Below, one piece after another: positions 40,016-49,400 of a stretch of 64,000 nt of DNA. The stretch covers positions 1 through 64,000 of the forward strand of contig CAJUMJ010000036.1 of assembly GCA_910587095.1 (NCBI GenBank), given 5' to 3'. The DNA comes from an uncultured Lachnospiraceae bacterium (GTDB lineage: Bacteria; Bacillota; Clostridia; Lachnospirales; Lachnospiraceae). Position numbers and translations under genes: made by a program. Numbering within the stretch: the stretch's first letter is position 1; each line of letters opens with the position of its first letter. Below the pieces are notes generated by a model that worked only from the letters and a program-made list of their open reading frames with translations, did no database searches and was not told the origin of the DNA.

Positions 40016-41498
40016 AGAACTGGTAAAAAAGCAGGCGGTGCTATATGGAGATGAGCTATTCGCTACAGATATCGATTCTTTGGAAACATTAACATACTGT
40101 GAACTGGAGAAGAAGGCGCGGGAGTATGCAGATTTGTTCAAAAACAGGGGAGTTGGAGAGGGACAGGCCGTAGGATTGTTTATGGGGAACTGTCTGGAAT
40201 TTATGCTTTGCTTTTATGGGATATTGTTCTTAAATGCGATTCCTGTTCCCATGAACCCGGCAATTGAAAACAAAAAACTAAGATACATAATTGACGATGC
40301 CAATTTACATTATATTATCAAAAAAGAAGCGGATATTTCGGTAATTTCCGATATTAGTGTTTGTGAACATAGCGTGATTCAGAAAGTAACTATGTTAGAA
40401 CTGAGTCACGGTGATAAACATCATAAAAAAGTGGAATGCGTAGAGGATACGGCACTGATATTGTATACGTCCGGGACCACGGGCGAACCAAAAGGAGTGC
40501 AGTTGACACATAAAAATTTAATATCGGAAATGAGGTATATTACAGAGGCGCATAGACTGGAGAGGAAGGATAAGGTTCTGTGTGTATTGCCATGGTATCA
40601 CATTAACGGACTTGTTATTACGATGCTGACGCCTTTGCTTGCGGGGCATGAATTGTTTGTCACAAGCGGTTTTGATGCAGAAAAATTCTGGAAACAGGTA
40701 AAGACATATCAAATCACTTGGTTTAGCGGGGTACCGGTCTTTTACTCATATCTGCTGCTTGAGCAGGAGGAGACAGTGGGAGAGACTACGCTAAGATTTG
40801 CTCGTTCCGCGTCATCACCGCTGTCTGTCAGCGTAATAAAGAAGTTTGAGGAGAAATATAAAATACCGGTTATCGAATCCTATGGAATGACGGAAGGAGG
40901 AAGCCAGCTAACGTCTAATCCTTTGCCGCCGCTGCAAAGGAAGGCCGGTTCTGTTGGATTGGCATTTGGCAATAAAATCAAAATTGTAGACGAACAATGG
41001 AATGATATGCCGATCATGGAAGAGGGAGAGGTGGCAGTAAAAGGAGACAATATAACGGCGGGTTATCTGAATAAGCCATCGGTGAATCAGGAGACGTTTC
41101 ATGATAAATGGATGAAAACGGGCGATATTGGTTATTTGGATGAAGACGGATACTTATTTCTTACAGGGAGAAAAAAGGAACTGATTAACCGAATGGGAGA
41201 AAAATTTTCGCCGAAGGAAATAGATGAAGTCTTATATGAAATAGATGGAGTGGAGATTGCCGGGACGGTAGGAATCACACATCAACTTTATGGGGAACAG
41301 GTTGTATCCTTCATAAAATTACGTGAAGGGACAAAATTATCGGTAGCTGAGATAAAAAAGTATTGCCGCAATAAACTCATGGATATTAAAGTACCAAAAG
41401 AAATAATATTTCTCGATCAATTTCCATTGGGAGATAACGGGAAAGTGCAGAGAAAAAAGTTAGTTGAACTTTATAAGGAGAAATATGATGAAGAATAG
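40008..41498 (+). CDS. AMP-dependent acyl ligase (ANL superfamily), 496 aa
   Basis: Adenylate-forming enzyme. The P-loop is LYTSGTTGEPKGVQLTH, with VIESYGMTEGG (A5), MKTGDIGYLDEDGYLFLTGRKKE (A7/A8) and the catalytic Lys in DNGKVQRKKL (A10). Size and order fit free-standing acyl-CoA or acyl-ACP ligases. It overlaps the ABC ATPase gene by 8 bp and an acyl carrier protein is encoded 1.8 kb downstream in the same unit, so loading onto that carrier is the likely role. The acyl substrate is unknown. Confidence 0.87.
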   Translation: MIKELVKKQAVLYGDELFATDIDSLETLTYCELEKKAREYADLFKNRGVGEGQAVGLFMGNCLEFMLCFYGILFLNAIPVPMNPAIENKKLRYIIDDANLHYIIKKEADISVISDISVCEHSVIQKVTMLELSHGDKHHKKVECVEDTALILYTSGTTGEPKGVQLTHKNLISEMRYITEAHRLERKDKVLCVLPWYHINGLVITMLTPLLAGHELFVTSGFDAEKFWKQVKTYQITWFSGVPVFYSYLLLEQEETVGETTLRFARSASSPLSVSVIKKFEEKYKIPVIESYGMTEGGSQLTSNPLPPLQRKAGSVGLAFGNKIKIVDEQWNDMPIMEEGEVAVKGDNITAGYLNKPSVNQETFHDKWMKTGDIGYLDEDGYLFLTGRKKELINRMGEKFSPKEIDEVLYEIDGVEIAGTVGITHQLYGEQVVSFIKLREGTKLSVAEIKKYCRNKLMDIKVPKEIIFLDQFPLGDNGKVQRKKLVELYKEKYDEE

Positions 41499-42474
41499 GT
41501 GTGGATTGCTGATTGCTTTGCTGATGCTTTGCTTTTTGTCTGCTTGCGGAAAAGGAAGTAAGGAAGAAAACCCTGAAAGCATAAAAATCGGAACCAACAG
41601 GGCGATAGGGGCAAGCGCTGTCTATGTAGCGGAAGAAATGGGATATTTTGATGATTTAAATGTCAAAGTAGAGGTGTTGGATTTCTCGGACGGCACTGCA
41701 ATTATGGAAGCTATGGCGGCTGGTGAATTGGATATGTGTGTGGTGGGAGCAATGCCTGTTGCGGTGTGGAATGCGAAAGGGCTGGATGTGAGGATTTTAG
41801 AAGGTGTGAACAATGGCGGTCATGTCATATTGACCAGAAATGACACGGGTATTCAGAGCGTATCGGATTTGAAAGGAAAATCATTGACAGTTCCTTCGCC
41901 GGGAACGGTTACGGATGTTTTACTTAAGGGTTTTATTTTGCCCGATGCGGGAATTGCGGAGGACAGTATTACGGCGATAACGGGAATTGCTCCGGCAGAT
42001 ATGGCAAATGCCATGATGCTGAATCAGGTTGATGCAATTATGACTTGGGAACCTTTTGCATCGGTGGCGGAAGCGTCCTATGACAATGTCTCGGTGGTAT
42101 ATGATTGTGCATCTGAATGGCAGGAAAAATATAATTCCGATTATGCATATCCGGTAAACGTGTTGGCAGTTAACGGGGCATTTATTGATAATCATTTTAA
42201 ATTGGTACAGTCCGTAACAAACTCGGTTAATAAAGCAATTGATTATATCAATACGGATGCATCTGCATATGGGACGATTGCATCGATTTTAGACATTGAC
42301 GAAAATATTGTTGCAAACGCAATGAAACGCTCAATGGTATCGAATGAGTTGGATCAAGAGGCGGTTATGCAGTTCATGGAGAAATCAAAAGAACTGGGAT
42401 ATATTGAGAAAATACCGGAAAAAGAGAAGCTGTTTGATCAAAGAATAGAGGAAGGTATCCAGCGTGAAAACTAA
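41485..42474 (+). CDS. ABC importer substrate-binding lipoprotein (NMT1/SsuA-like), 329 aa
   Basis: A lipoprotein signal peptide (MMKNRCGLLIALLMLCFLSACGKG, lipobox LSAC, lipidated Cys near residue 22) is followed by a type II binding-protein fold: KIGTNRAIGASAVYVAEEMGYFDDL, MEAMAAGELDMCVVGAMPVA, DLKGKSLTVPSPGTVTD and VDAIMTWEPFASVAE. This is the nitrate/taurine/thiamine-precursor binding family. AAGGAG precedes ATG 41485. It feeds the permease encoded downstream (11-bp overlap). Confidence 0.87.
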   Translation: MMKNRCGLLIALLMLCFLSACGKGSKEENPESIKIGTNRAIGASAVYVAEEMGYFDDLNVKVEVLDFSDGTAIMEAMAAGELDMCVVGAMPVAVWNAKGLDVRILEGVNNGGHVILTRNDTGIQSVSDLKGKSLTVPSPGTVTDVLLKGFILPDAGIAEDSITAITGIAPADMANAMMLNQVDAIMTWEPFASVAEASYDNVSVVYDCASEWQEKYNSDYAYPVNVLAVNGAFIDNHFKLVQSVTNSVNKAIDYINTDASAYGTIASILDIDENIVANAMKRSMVSNELDQEAVMQFMEKSKELGYIEKIPEKEKLFDQRIEEGIQREN

Positions 42475-43255
42475 GATAATAAGGGCGCTGCAGGATTATT
42501 CATCCATAGTGTTGTTAGTAATTTTCTGGCAATTATTATCGGCAACGGGAATGTTCGGAAAATATGATGACAACATGATTAAAATGGTGCTTCCTTCCCC
42601 TTTTCAAGTTGCCGGAAAGATGGCGGACATTACAGCGTCAGGATATTTATTAGAAAATATTCTGGTAAGTTTTGTACGGGTTATTGCCGGTTTCGCAATT
42701 GGAGCAGGAATCGGTATTCCAGTCGGAATTTTAATGGGGTATAAAAGGAGCGTTAAAAAGTTAGTCTATCCACTATTTAAAATTATTGCTCCGATTCCGG
42801 GAGTGGCTTGGATTCCGCTGGCAATTATCTGGTTTGGACTGGGAAACGATGCTGCGGTCTTCATAATTGCAATGAGCGCTATTACGCCGATATGTATTAA
42901 CACGATGCAAGGAGTTGAGGAGATAGATCCTGCTTTGAAAGACTTGTTTTTAACGCTCAAGGCAAATTTGCTTCAAAAAACTACTTTGCTGATCATACCA
43001 AGTATTGTTCCCTATGTCATTACAGGAATGAAATTGGGACTTGGATATTCATGGCGTGTTGTTCTTGCGGCAGAAATGGTTGGCGTACCAGGCGGTTTGG
43101 GCTATGTACTGAATCTGGGGAGGAGCACGGCGCAGACAGAGATTACTTTTATTATTATCATCGTCTTGGGAATCATGATGACGTTGATGGAAAAAGTATT
43201 ATTTTCACCATTGGAGAGAATAACGGAAAAATGGAAGGAGGCAGAAGAGAATTGA
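42464..43255 (+). CDS. ABC importer permease (SsuC/TauC-like), 263 aa
   Basis: Six membrane helices. The N-terminal pattern MVLPSPFQVAGKMADI and the EAA loop (MKLGLGYSWRVVLAAEMVGVPGGLGYVL) are typical of the nitrate/sulfonate/taurine permease family. GTG start overlapping the binding-protein gene. Works as a homodimer with the 39239..40015 ATPase. Confidence 0.88.
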   Translation: MKTKIIRALQDYSSIVLLVIFWQLLSATGMFGKYDDNMIKMVLPSPFQVAGKMADITASGYLLENILVSFVRVIAGFAIGAGIGIPVGILMGYKRSVKKLVYPLFKIIAPIPGVAWIPLAIIWFGLGNDAAVFIIAMSAITPICINTMQGVEEIDPALKDLFLTLKANLLQKTTLLIIPSIVPYVITGMKLGLGYSWRVVLAAEMVGVPGGLGYVLNLGRSTAQTEITFIIIIVLGIMMTLMEKVLFSPLERITEKWKEAEEN

Positions 43256-43488
43256 ACGTAAGAGATAAATTACAGGAAATATTCCGACGTATTGTGGGGG
43301 ATGAAACCATAGAGATAAGTGATGAAATGACAGTAGGGGATATTGGAGGATGGGATTCTATCATGTATATTGATTTGATATTGAGAATAGAAAAAACATT
43401 TAAAATTCAATTTACCATACAGGAAATTGTGCGTGAAAAGAAAATGGGCGGTTTTATACATATGATAGAAGATAAATTGCAGGTATAG
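43252..43488 (+). CDS. acyl carrier protein, 78 aa
   Basis: A small acidic four-helix carrier protein. The phosphopantetheine site is the Ser in GGWDSIMYIDLI, with the usual hydrophobic helix after it (LRIEKTFKIQF). The TTG start at 43252 has GGAGG upstream and overlaps the permease stop by 4 bp. The larger ORF that includes it (from 43051) is out of frame with the permease and spurious upstream of this point. The natural partner of the acyl ligase at 40008. Confidence 0.83.
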   Translation: MNVRDKLQEIFRRIVGDETIEISDEMTVGDIGGWDSIMYIDLILRIEKTFKIQFTIQEIVREKKMGGFIHMIEDKLQV

Positions 43489-43502
43489 GAGACTGAGGAA
43501 AG

Positions 43503-44753
43503 ATGGAAACCGAATACTCACATAAAAGACTGGTTATATGGGGAACAGGAAACACAGGAAATGCATTTTACCAAAAATATAAAGACAGTTTTTTGCTGAA
43601 TACATGTACAAGTAGTGAAGAAGTGATAAAGCCCATTGAAGATTTAAACGCAGTACATTTTGCGGATTTAGATAAAGCGGATGACTTTATTATTATTTGC
43701 AGCGCATATTATGAAGAAATTGAACGAAAGCTGTTTTTGAATGGTTGGACTTTTGGCCAAAACTATATTACTTCCGTTTTTTTCGAAGCAAGATATGAGA
43801 AAGAATATTTGGGGAAACGATTATTGGTTTCTATTGGCCGCTGCAAAATTTACCAAATTACCAAAACGTTGGGAACGATTCCTGCATTCCGGGAAAAATA
43901 TGCAGTGGTACATTTTGACCAGCCTAATGTTTGCGCCAGTGAAAATGCATATAATTTCCACAAAGTCAGACAATGCATGGAAATGTTGAAATATGCGGAT
44001 ATTATGCTCAGGCCGACAACGGTTTCGGCGAGATTGATAGCAGATTATAAGAATTTAAAAGAGAAGGCATCGGATCAATGCGAAGACATCAGCGTTTCCC
44101 TGCCGCTATTTGGAAGCTACTGGCCACAGGATACGGGAAGAGAACGGGATGTTGCCAAATGGTATATTTCTCCGTTTGGAAGAAATTTAAAAGCATACTG
44201 TGAAAGAGATTATATTTTAGAGGAGTGGATCGAAAAGGGAAAGACCAAAAGAGAGATCATTGAGTCTTTCAGCGATAAAAAATTCTTTGATAAAGAAAAA
44301 GTACTTTATCATCATCAGGAAACATTAGAGAGAGCTTATTTTTGGGATAGAATATCTGAGGTCAAAATTACGGATTTTATAGAAGAAAATTATCAGTATA
44401 AAAAATTGTTCTGTGACAGAGGTCATTTTTCAGATTTGCTATTACAGGAGTATATAGAGAGAATATTGCAGTATTTGGGTGAAACGGAATGCCTTGAAAT
44501 GTTAAAAGACATTACTTTTGAAGACCTTGTGAAAGAGGTTGGTATTTTGCCTGCCACAGAATCTCTCATTTATCCCAGCACTGCAGATGCGCTGGATTTA
44601 AAGTTTGTCGATGAACAGACAAAATATAGATTTCAACTGGCGGATGATACAAAATCGGTGACATTTCGTGAAGGATTGGAAATGCAGATTGAATATTATA
44701 TGAAAGCGAGAGCATTACTTCAACTGTGCTATGTAGATGACAGTGGATTGTAA
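43503..44753 (+). CDS. Rossmann module and WcbI-like acyltransferase, 416 aa
   Basis: Residues 1-95 carry the cluster's Rossmann module (LVIWGTGNTGNAFYQKY, DDFIIICSAYYEEIERKLF). From residue 105, LLVSIGRCKIYQITKTLGTIP and FREKYAVVHFDQPN look like WcbI, a capsule protein with an SGNH-like acyltransferase fold, where G-x-C-Q is common; here GRCKI. LRPTTVSARLIADY and a helical C-terminus follow. Lying right after the acyl carrier protein, it may transfer the acyl group to the glycan. Confidence 0.62.
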   Translation: METEYSHKRLVIWGTGNTGNAFYQKYKDSFLLNTCTSSEEVIKPIEDLNAVHFADLDKADDFIIICSAYYEEIERKLFLNGWTFGQNYITSVFFEARYEKEYLGKRLLVSIGRCKIYQITKTLGTIPAFREKYAVVHFDQPNVCASENAYNFHKVRQCMEMLKYADIMLRPTTVSARLIADYKNLKEKASDQCEDISVSLPLFGSYWPQDTGRERDVAKWYISPFGRNLKAYCERDYILEEWIEKGKTKREIIESFSDKKFFDKEKVLYHHQETLERAYFWDRISEVKITDFIEENYQYKKLFCDRGHFSDLLLQEYIERILQYLGETECLEMLKDITFEDLVKEVGILPATESLIYPSTADALDLKFVDEQTKYRFQLADDTKSVTFREGLEMQIEYYMKARALLQLCYVDDSGL

Positions 44754-44777
44754 GGACCATGCGGGAGTGTGCAATAG

Positions 44778-45974
44778 ATGAATATAGCCATTTTAATTCC
44801 GTCGTTATCAAACGGAGGAGCAGAACGGGTTGCTGCAGAAATAAGTAAATATTTTTCGAACAAGGGGCATAACCTTTATATTTTTACGGAACAGCAAAAA
44901 TCTGCGGAATATGATTTCGCCGGTAAAGTGGTTCATTTAAAGTGCAGAGGCAGTTATTACAGTGACTATCAAAGCTGGTCTGGCCTTGTCCGAAGCCTTG
45001 GGAAAAGGGCACTGGAAATCAGAACGTTGAAAAAGAGATACAAAATAGATGCGGCTATAAGTTTTATGGAGCTTTACAATTTGCTCAATGTCCTCTCGAA
45101 GACGACAGAGCGTGTGATTGTCAGAGTATGTACAGTGCTTTCACCGCGAAATTATACCTCGAAACTTTATATGCCCGGACTGATTGGATTTTTATATAAC
45201 AGGGCCGACTGCGTGGTAACAATTTCGCATTACGGTGCGCGTGATATGGTCGAAAATTATGGAATCAAAAGGAATAAAATAAAAATAATTCCCAATTCAG
45301 TTGAAACAGCGTCAAGTCAAAGGAATGATGATGAATGGATATATGGGGACAATGCGATTGTATGTCTGGCCAGAATATCCGAGATAAAACAGCAGGAATT
45401 ATTGGTTGATATTTTCTTCAGGATAAAGAAACAGATTCCTGATGCGAAATTACTTCTTGTAGGAGTGGATACGGACGAATATGCCATTTCTCTAAAAAGG
45501 AAATTGCAGAAAGTACATGGTGGAAATGCTGTTATCTTTACCGGGCATATCAGTCATACAAGATATTATTTAATGCACAGTAAATTATTTATGCTCTTGT
45601 CAAAAGTAGAAGGATTTGGAAATGCAACCATAGAAGCCATGTCCATGGGGGTGCCTGTTGTCTGTATGGATTCTCCGGGCGCATCAAGGGAAATTCTGGC
45701 GCCGCACACAAAGATGACAAAATTAGAGGAAGTGGAATATGCAAAATACGGAGTACTGGTTCCGTTTATTGATGAAGCATCTCCTGTTTTTGAGGACGAG
45801 CGAAAAAAAGAGGTAATAGCAGAGGAAATTGTAAAGACTATGAGAAACCGCCGTGTTCTCGACAAATATGTGAAGAGCGGCAAAAAAAGGGCGGCATTTT
45901 TTACGATAGAGCGCGTAGGGAAAATGTGGGATAAGACGATAGGGGAATCATATGTGCGGAATCATGGGCGGTAA
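44778..45974 (+). CDS. glycosyltransferase family 4, 398 aa
   Basis: A GT-B enzyme: IPSLSNGGAERVAAEISKY at the N-terminus, IIPNSVET and CLARISEIKQQELLVDIFF in the middle, and the E-x7-E region GFGNATIEAMSMGVPVVCMDSPGASREI near the C-terminus. Retaining transferase that adds a sugar from a nucleotide donor. Overlaps the asparagine synthetase gene by 23 bp. Confidence 0.85.
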   Translation: MNIAILIPSLSNGGAERVAAEISKYFSNKGHNLYIFTEQQKSAEYDFAGKVVHLKCRGSYYSDYQSWSGLVRSLGKRALEIRTLKKRYKIDAAISFMELYNLLNVLSKTTERVIVRVCTVLSPRNYTSKLYMPGLIGFLYNRADCVVTISHYGARDMVENYGIKRNKIKIIPNSVETASSQRNDDEWIYGDNAIVCLARISEIKQQELLVDIFFRIKKQIPDAKLLLVGVDTDEYAISLKRKLQKVHGGNAVIFTGHISHTRYYLMHSKLFMLLSKVEGFGNATIEAMSMGVPVVCMDSPGASREILAPHTKMTKLEEVEYAKYGVLVPFIDEASPVFEDERKKEVIAEEIVKTMRNRRVLDKYVKSGKKRAAFFTIERVGKMWDKTIGESYVRNHGR

Positions 45975-47679
45975 CATCAAAGAGTGGAATTACCAGAAAG
46001 GGATAGAGCGTATCAGACATAGGGGGCCTGACGGAAGAAAGGTTCTCCAATTTGAGGACTGTACGCTTGCTTTTACCAGATTGGCCATTATGGATTTATC
46101 GGACCGGGCAATGCAGCCGTTAGAGTCTCCGGATGGAAATGTTGTGCTTTTGTTTAATGGAGAGATCTACGGATTTGATACCCTGAGAAATCAACTGAAG
46201 CAAAAATACCATTTTACGACGACTTCTGATACAGAGGTCATATTATATGCGTACATAGAATATGGGGATACATTTATCGATTATATCGATGGGATGTTTG
46301 CAATTGTAATTTATGACAAAAGAGAACAACTTCTCAAGCTATACAGAGATCGCTATGGAATCAAACCATTATACTATCTTTATAGAAATCAGCAGTTTGC
46401 ATTCGCGTCTGAATTAAAAGCTTTTGTTGCCGCAAACGACGGAAATAGTACTTTTGTTATTGATAAAACGGCAATATACGACTATTTGGCGTATCAATAT
46501 ATACCAGAACCGAAAAGCCTGTACCAAAATATCTATAAACTGGAACCTGCAACATATCTATATTATGACCTGAAAAGAAAAAAGATCATAAAAAAAGCAA
46601 AATACTGGAACTTAAGAATTAATACGAAAGCACATGGTAATAAGAAAAGACAGGAAGTCCTGGATGATATCAGAGAATTGGTACACATATCGGTAAAGAA
46701 ACAGATGATTGCGGATGTGCCGGTGGGAGTTTTTTTGAGCGGAGGTGTTGATTCGAGTGCTGTGAGTTATGAATGCAGCAAAATCCACCCTGATGTAAAC
46801 AGTTTTTCCATTGGTTTTGAAAATCGAAGATATGATGAGAGCGATTTTGCCCGAAAAGCAGCGGAAGTATGCGGTATTCCGAATATATTGCAGGTGTTGT
46901 CTGCAGAAGATATTTTGAATTTGAAGGGCACCTTGGCGGATCTGTTTGATGAACCGTTTGGAGATACGACGGCTTATCCCACCTTACTTGTATCTAAGCT
47001 GGCAAGAAAGAAAGTTAAGGTTGTTTTGACCGGGGATGGAGGAGACGAAATTTTCGGGGGATATGAACGATATCGCTGGTTTATTGAGGGAAGAAAAGAA
47101 AGGCTGGCCGGTGGAGAAAAATTAGAAAACTTTTTGAAAAAATCACGTTTTGCGGGGAGTGTATTAAAAGGAAATACTATCAGAAAACTGGAAGGTGATT
47201 TGTCTGCGTATGGCCGTTTCCTTGGGTTTTTCGAGCAGGAAACATATAAAGGATGGAGAAAAAAGCTTCATATTGATGAAGAATATGACAGCAAATGGTT
47301 TTTGAGGAAATATTATCATAAAGAATTACCTCTTATGACAAGAATGCGGTATTTGGATTTTAAGACCTACTTGCCGGGAGATGTTTTGACAAAAACCGAC
47401 CGGACGGCCATGCGTACATCGTTGGAGGCGAGAGTACCCTTTTTGGACAGAGATTTGGTGGAGTACGTGTTTTCTTTGGCGCAGGACGAGTATTTTTATG
47501 GAAACGAATTAAAAACAATATTAAAAAAAGCATATGAAGATGTACTGCCAGAGGATATTTTATATAGAAAGAAACAAGGGTTTGCGGTTCCTGATAATTA
47601 CATCGGTGTTGGAAACTGTACAAGCTTTGAGAGACTATTAAAGTCGGAATGGAAAGACATGTGTGGAATACTATTATAA
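45952..47679 (+). CDS. asnB: asparagine synthase (glutamine-hydrolysing), 575 aa
   Basis: Class II amidotransferase: Cys2 nucleophile (MCGIMGG), RHRGPDGR, LLFNGEIYGFDTL and DTEVILYAYIEYG in the glutaminase domain; SGGVDSSAVSYE as the PP-loop and LTGDGGDEIFGGYERYRW in the synthetase domain. Full length. In glycan clusters such homologues (WbpS, FliN-like AsnB) usually amidate a sugar acid or an amino-acid substituent rather than aspartate. Confidence 0.88.
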   Translation: MCGIMGGNIKEWNYQKGIERIRHRGPDGRKVLQFEDCTLAFTRLAIMDLSDRAMQPLESPDGNVVLLFNGEIYGFDTLRNQLKQKYHFTTTSDTEVILYAYIEYGDTFIDYIDGMFAIVIYDKREQLLKLYRDRYGIKPLYYLYRNQQFAFASELKAFVAANDGNSTFVIDKTAIYDYLAYQYIPEPKSLYQNIYKLEPATYLYYDLKRKKIIKKAKYWNLRINTKAHGNKKRQEVLDDIRELVHISVKKQMIADVPVGVFLSGGVDSSAVSYECSKIHPDVNSFSIGFENRRYDESDFARKAAEVCGIPNILQVLSAEDILNLKGTLADLFDEPFGDTTAYPTLLVSKLARKKVKVVLTGDGGDEIFGGYERYRWFIEGRKERLAGGEKLENFLKKSRFAGSVLKGNTIRKLEGDLSAYGRFLGFFEQETYKGWRKKLHIDEEYDSKWFLRKYYHKELPLMTRMRYLDFKTYLPGDVLTKTDRTAMRTSLEARVPFLDRDLVEYVFSLAQDEYFYGNELKTILKKAYEDVLPEDILYRKKQGFAVPDNYIGVGNCTSFERLLKSEWKDMCGILL

Positions 47680-47713
47680 AGTGTTTCACTATAGAAATGG
47701 GAGAATGCAAATT

Positions 47714-48856
47714 ATGAGGGCAGATTGTTGGTATGAACCGCTTGAGATCCTTAATGAGGTGCCAAAAGAATGGACCATAGAGAGAAGGCAGGTAAGGGAT
47801 TTTGATCAGGCGCTAATATGCGGAATTATTCGAGAGCGTAAATCTAAAAAAATTGTTGAAATAGGGATTGCAGAAGGAGGCACTACGGCCGTAATTGCAA
47901 AGGCAGTTTCAATGCTCGAACTGGACAGCAGAATATATGGTGTAGATTTATCGAGGAAGCTGTATTATGACGACAGATACGAATCTGGCTGTATCTGTAG
48001 TTATTTCAATGATAAGTACGGTTGGGATAAGATGGTATCCATACTAACAGGAAGGACAATCGCAGGGCAGTTAGAGAGAATAGGAAAGGGTATAGATTTA
48101 GTTTTTATTGACAGCGCTCATGTTCTGCCGGGGGAATTGTTGGATTTTCTTGCTATACTTCCGTATTTATCAAAAGATGCGGTTGTTCTGGTGCATGATG
48201 TTTCGCTGAACTATTTGGGTATTTTAGAAGGGACTTCGGATATAATCGCGGTAAAGAAAAGCGTAGCTACTAAAATTTTACTCGGTACTGTCTGTGCGGA
48301 TAAGTATACATTTTTAAATGATAAGGATGAATTTATCAATATTGGCTGTTTTCAGATTACGGAAGACACATATAAAAATGTCAGGGATATTTTCTGGATG
48401 CTTAGTATGACATGGGAGTATATGCCTGAAAAAAGTGTGCTGGATGAATACCATAATATCATTAAATTGCATTATGATAAAGAACTTTTGCGGATATATA
48501 ATGCAGTAGTAAGCAGCAATTTGTTTATACATGAAAAAATGTTGGAGGAGGCAGAGAAAAGACAAAGATATAAGGTGAAAGATTACGTTATAGATAATGA
48601 TTATAGGAAAATTATTGTATGGGGTTTAGGAAAAAGGGGAAAGCCGCTTTGCGATTTATTACTGGGAAATGGGGTTGACATTGTTGCAGGAATTGATCAG
48701 TCCGCTGAAGAATATAAAGGAATCCGAGTCATTAAACCGTATATGGAAATTCCGGATTGTGACTTGATTATACTGGCCTTTCCACATAAGGGTTACGAGG
48801 ATCTTATTCGCAAGATAAAAAGTAAGAGAAAGTGTATTCTGCTGGATGATTTTTAG
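47714..48856 (+). CDS. class I methyltransferase/hydroxylase-like protein with C-terminal Rossmann module, 380 aa
   Basis: The first half has a SAM-binding signature, KIVEIGIAEGGTTAVIAKAV, with VDLSRKLYYDDR after strand 2 and FIDSAHVLPGELLDFLAILPYL, typical of the Methyltransf_24/cephalosporin-hydroxylase-like group. The C-terminal 85 residues are the cluster's Rossmann module preceded by its helix (KVKDYVIDNDYRKIIVWGLGKRGKPLCDLL, GIDQSAEEYKG, CDLIILAFPHKGYEDLI). I prefer ATG 47714 with GGGAGA upstream; the frame is open to 47663. Confidence 0.7.
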   Translation: MRADCWYEPLEILNEVPKEWTIERRQVRDFDQALICGIIRERKSKKIVEIGIAEGGTTAVIAKAVSMLELDSRIYGVDLSRKLYYDDRYESGCICSYFNDKYGWDKMVSILTGRTIAGQLERIGKGIDLVFIDSAHVLPGELLDFLAILPYLSKDAVVLVHDVSLNYLGILEGTSDIIAVKKSVATKILLGTVCADKYTFLNDKDEFINIGCFQITEDTYKNVRDIFWMLSMTWEYMPEKSVLDEYHNIIKLHYDKELLRIYNAVVSSNLFIHEKMLEEAEKRQRYKVKDYVIDNDYRKIIVWGLGKRGKPLCDLLLGNGVDIVAGIDQSAEEYKGIRVIKPYMEIPDCDLIILAFPHKGYEDLIRKIKSKRKCILLDDF

Positions 48857-48904
48857 AGTGCAATATAGAAATAAAAAATTTACAGGTTTTAGGAGGAAAT
48901 TGCA

Positions 48905-49387
48905 ATGAAAAAAGGGGCAGTGAGTATTTTATCTTTATTAACAGGTACGGCTATAGGCGCGATTGGAGGAGTAGTTGCGACAGGCAAAGTGATAGGAGGA
49001 GATGAAAGCCAGCAGTTAGCGAACAAGCATCTTGCTATTATGAAATTGTATGATCGATGGATGCAGACAAAGCAGGAAGGAAAGTCAATCACAGATTATT
49101 TTCATGCGCATGATATTAAATCTATTGCTATTTACGGCATGAGTTTTGTGGGGCAGCGCTTATATGAAGAGCTGAAAAATTCTGATATCAGTGTGCGGTA
49201 TTGTATTGACAAAAACGCAACGAGTATATATTCGGACATTGATATCGTAAGCCCGGAGGATGAATTGGAGAATGTGGATGCAATTATTGTGACGGCAATA
49301 TATTTTTACAATGAAATCGAAGAACAATTAGAAGCAAAAACGAATATAGAGATCATGTCCTTAGAGGATATTTTGTTTGAGTTATAA
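48905..49387 (+). CDS. membrane-anchored free-standing Rossmann module, 160 aa
   Basis: A glycine-rich N-terminal hydrophobic helix (residues about 5-28, SILSLLTGTAIGAIGGVVA) is followed by a helix with LYDRWMQTKQEGKSITDYF and then the Rossmann module (IKSIAIYGMSFVGQRLYEEL, CIDKNATS, DAIIVTAIYFYNEIEEQL). There is no catalytic domain. The RW-helix and module together are the same unit found at the C-terminus of the products at 57667 and 59830. GGAGG precedes the ATG. It could anchor partner enzymes at the membrane. Confidence 0.7.
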   Translation: MKKGAVSILSLLTGTAIGAIGGVVATGKVIGGDESQQLANKHLAIMKLYDRWMQTKQEGKSITDYFHAHDIKSIAIYGMSFVGQRLYEELKNSDISVRYCIDKNATSIYSDIDIVSPEDELENVDAIIVTAIYFYNEIEEQLEAKTNIEIMSLEDILFEL

Positions 49388-49400
49388 CAGGAGAGAGTAA

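Noticed and set aside
43051..43251. N-terminal part of the longer ORF containing the acyl carrier protein
   Set aside because: It lies in another frame of the permease gene and reads as low-complexity Cys/His/Tyr; the carrier starts at TTG 43252 with a proper ribosome binding site.
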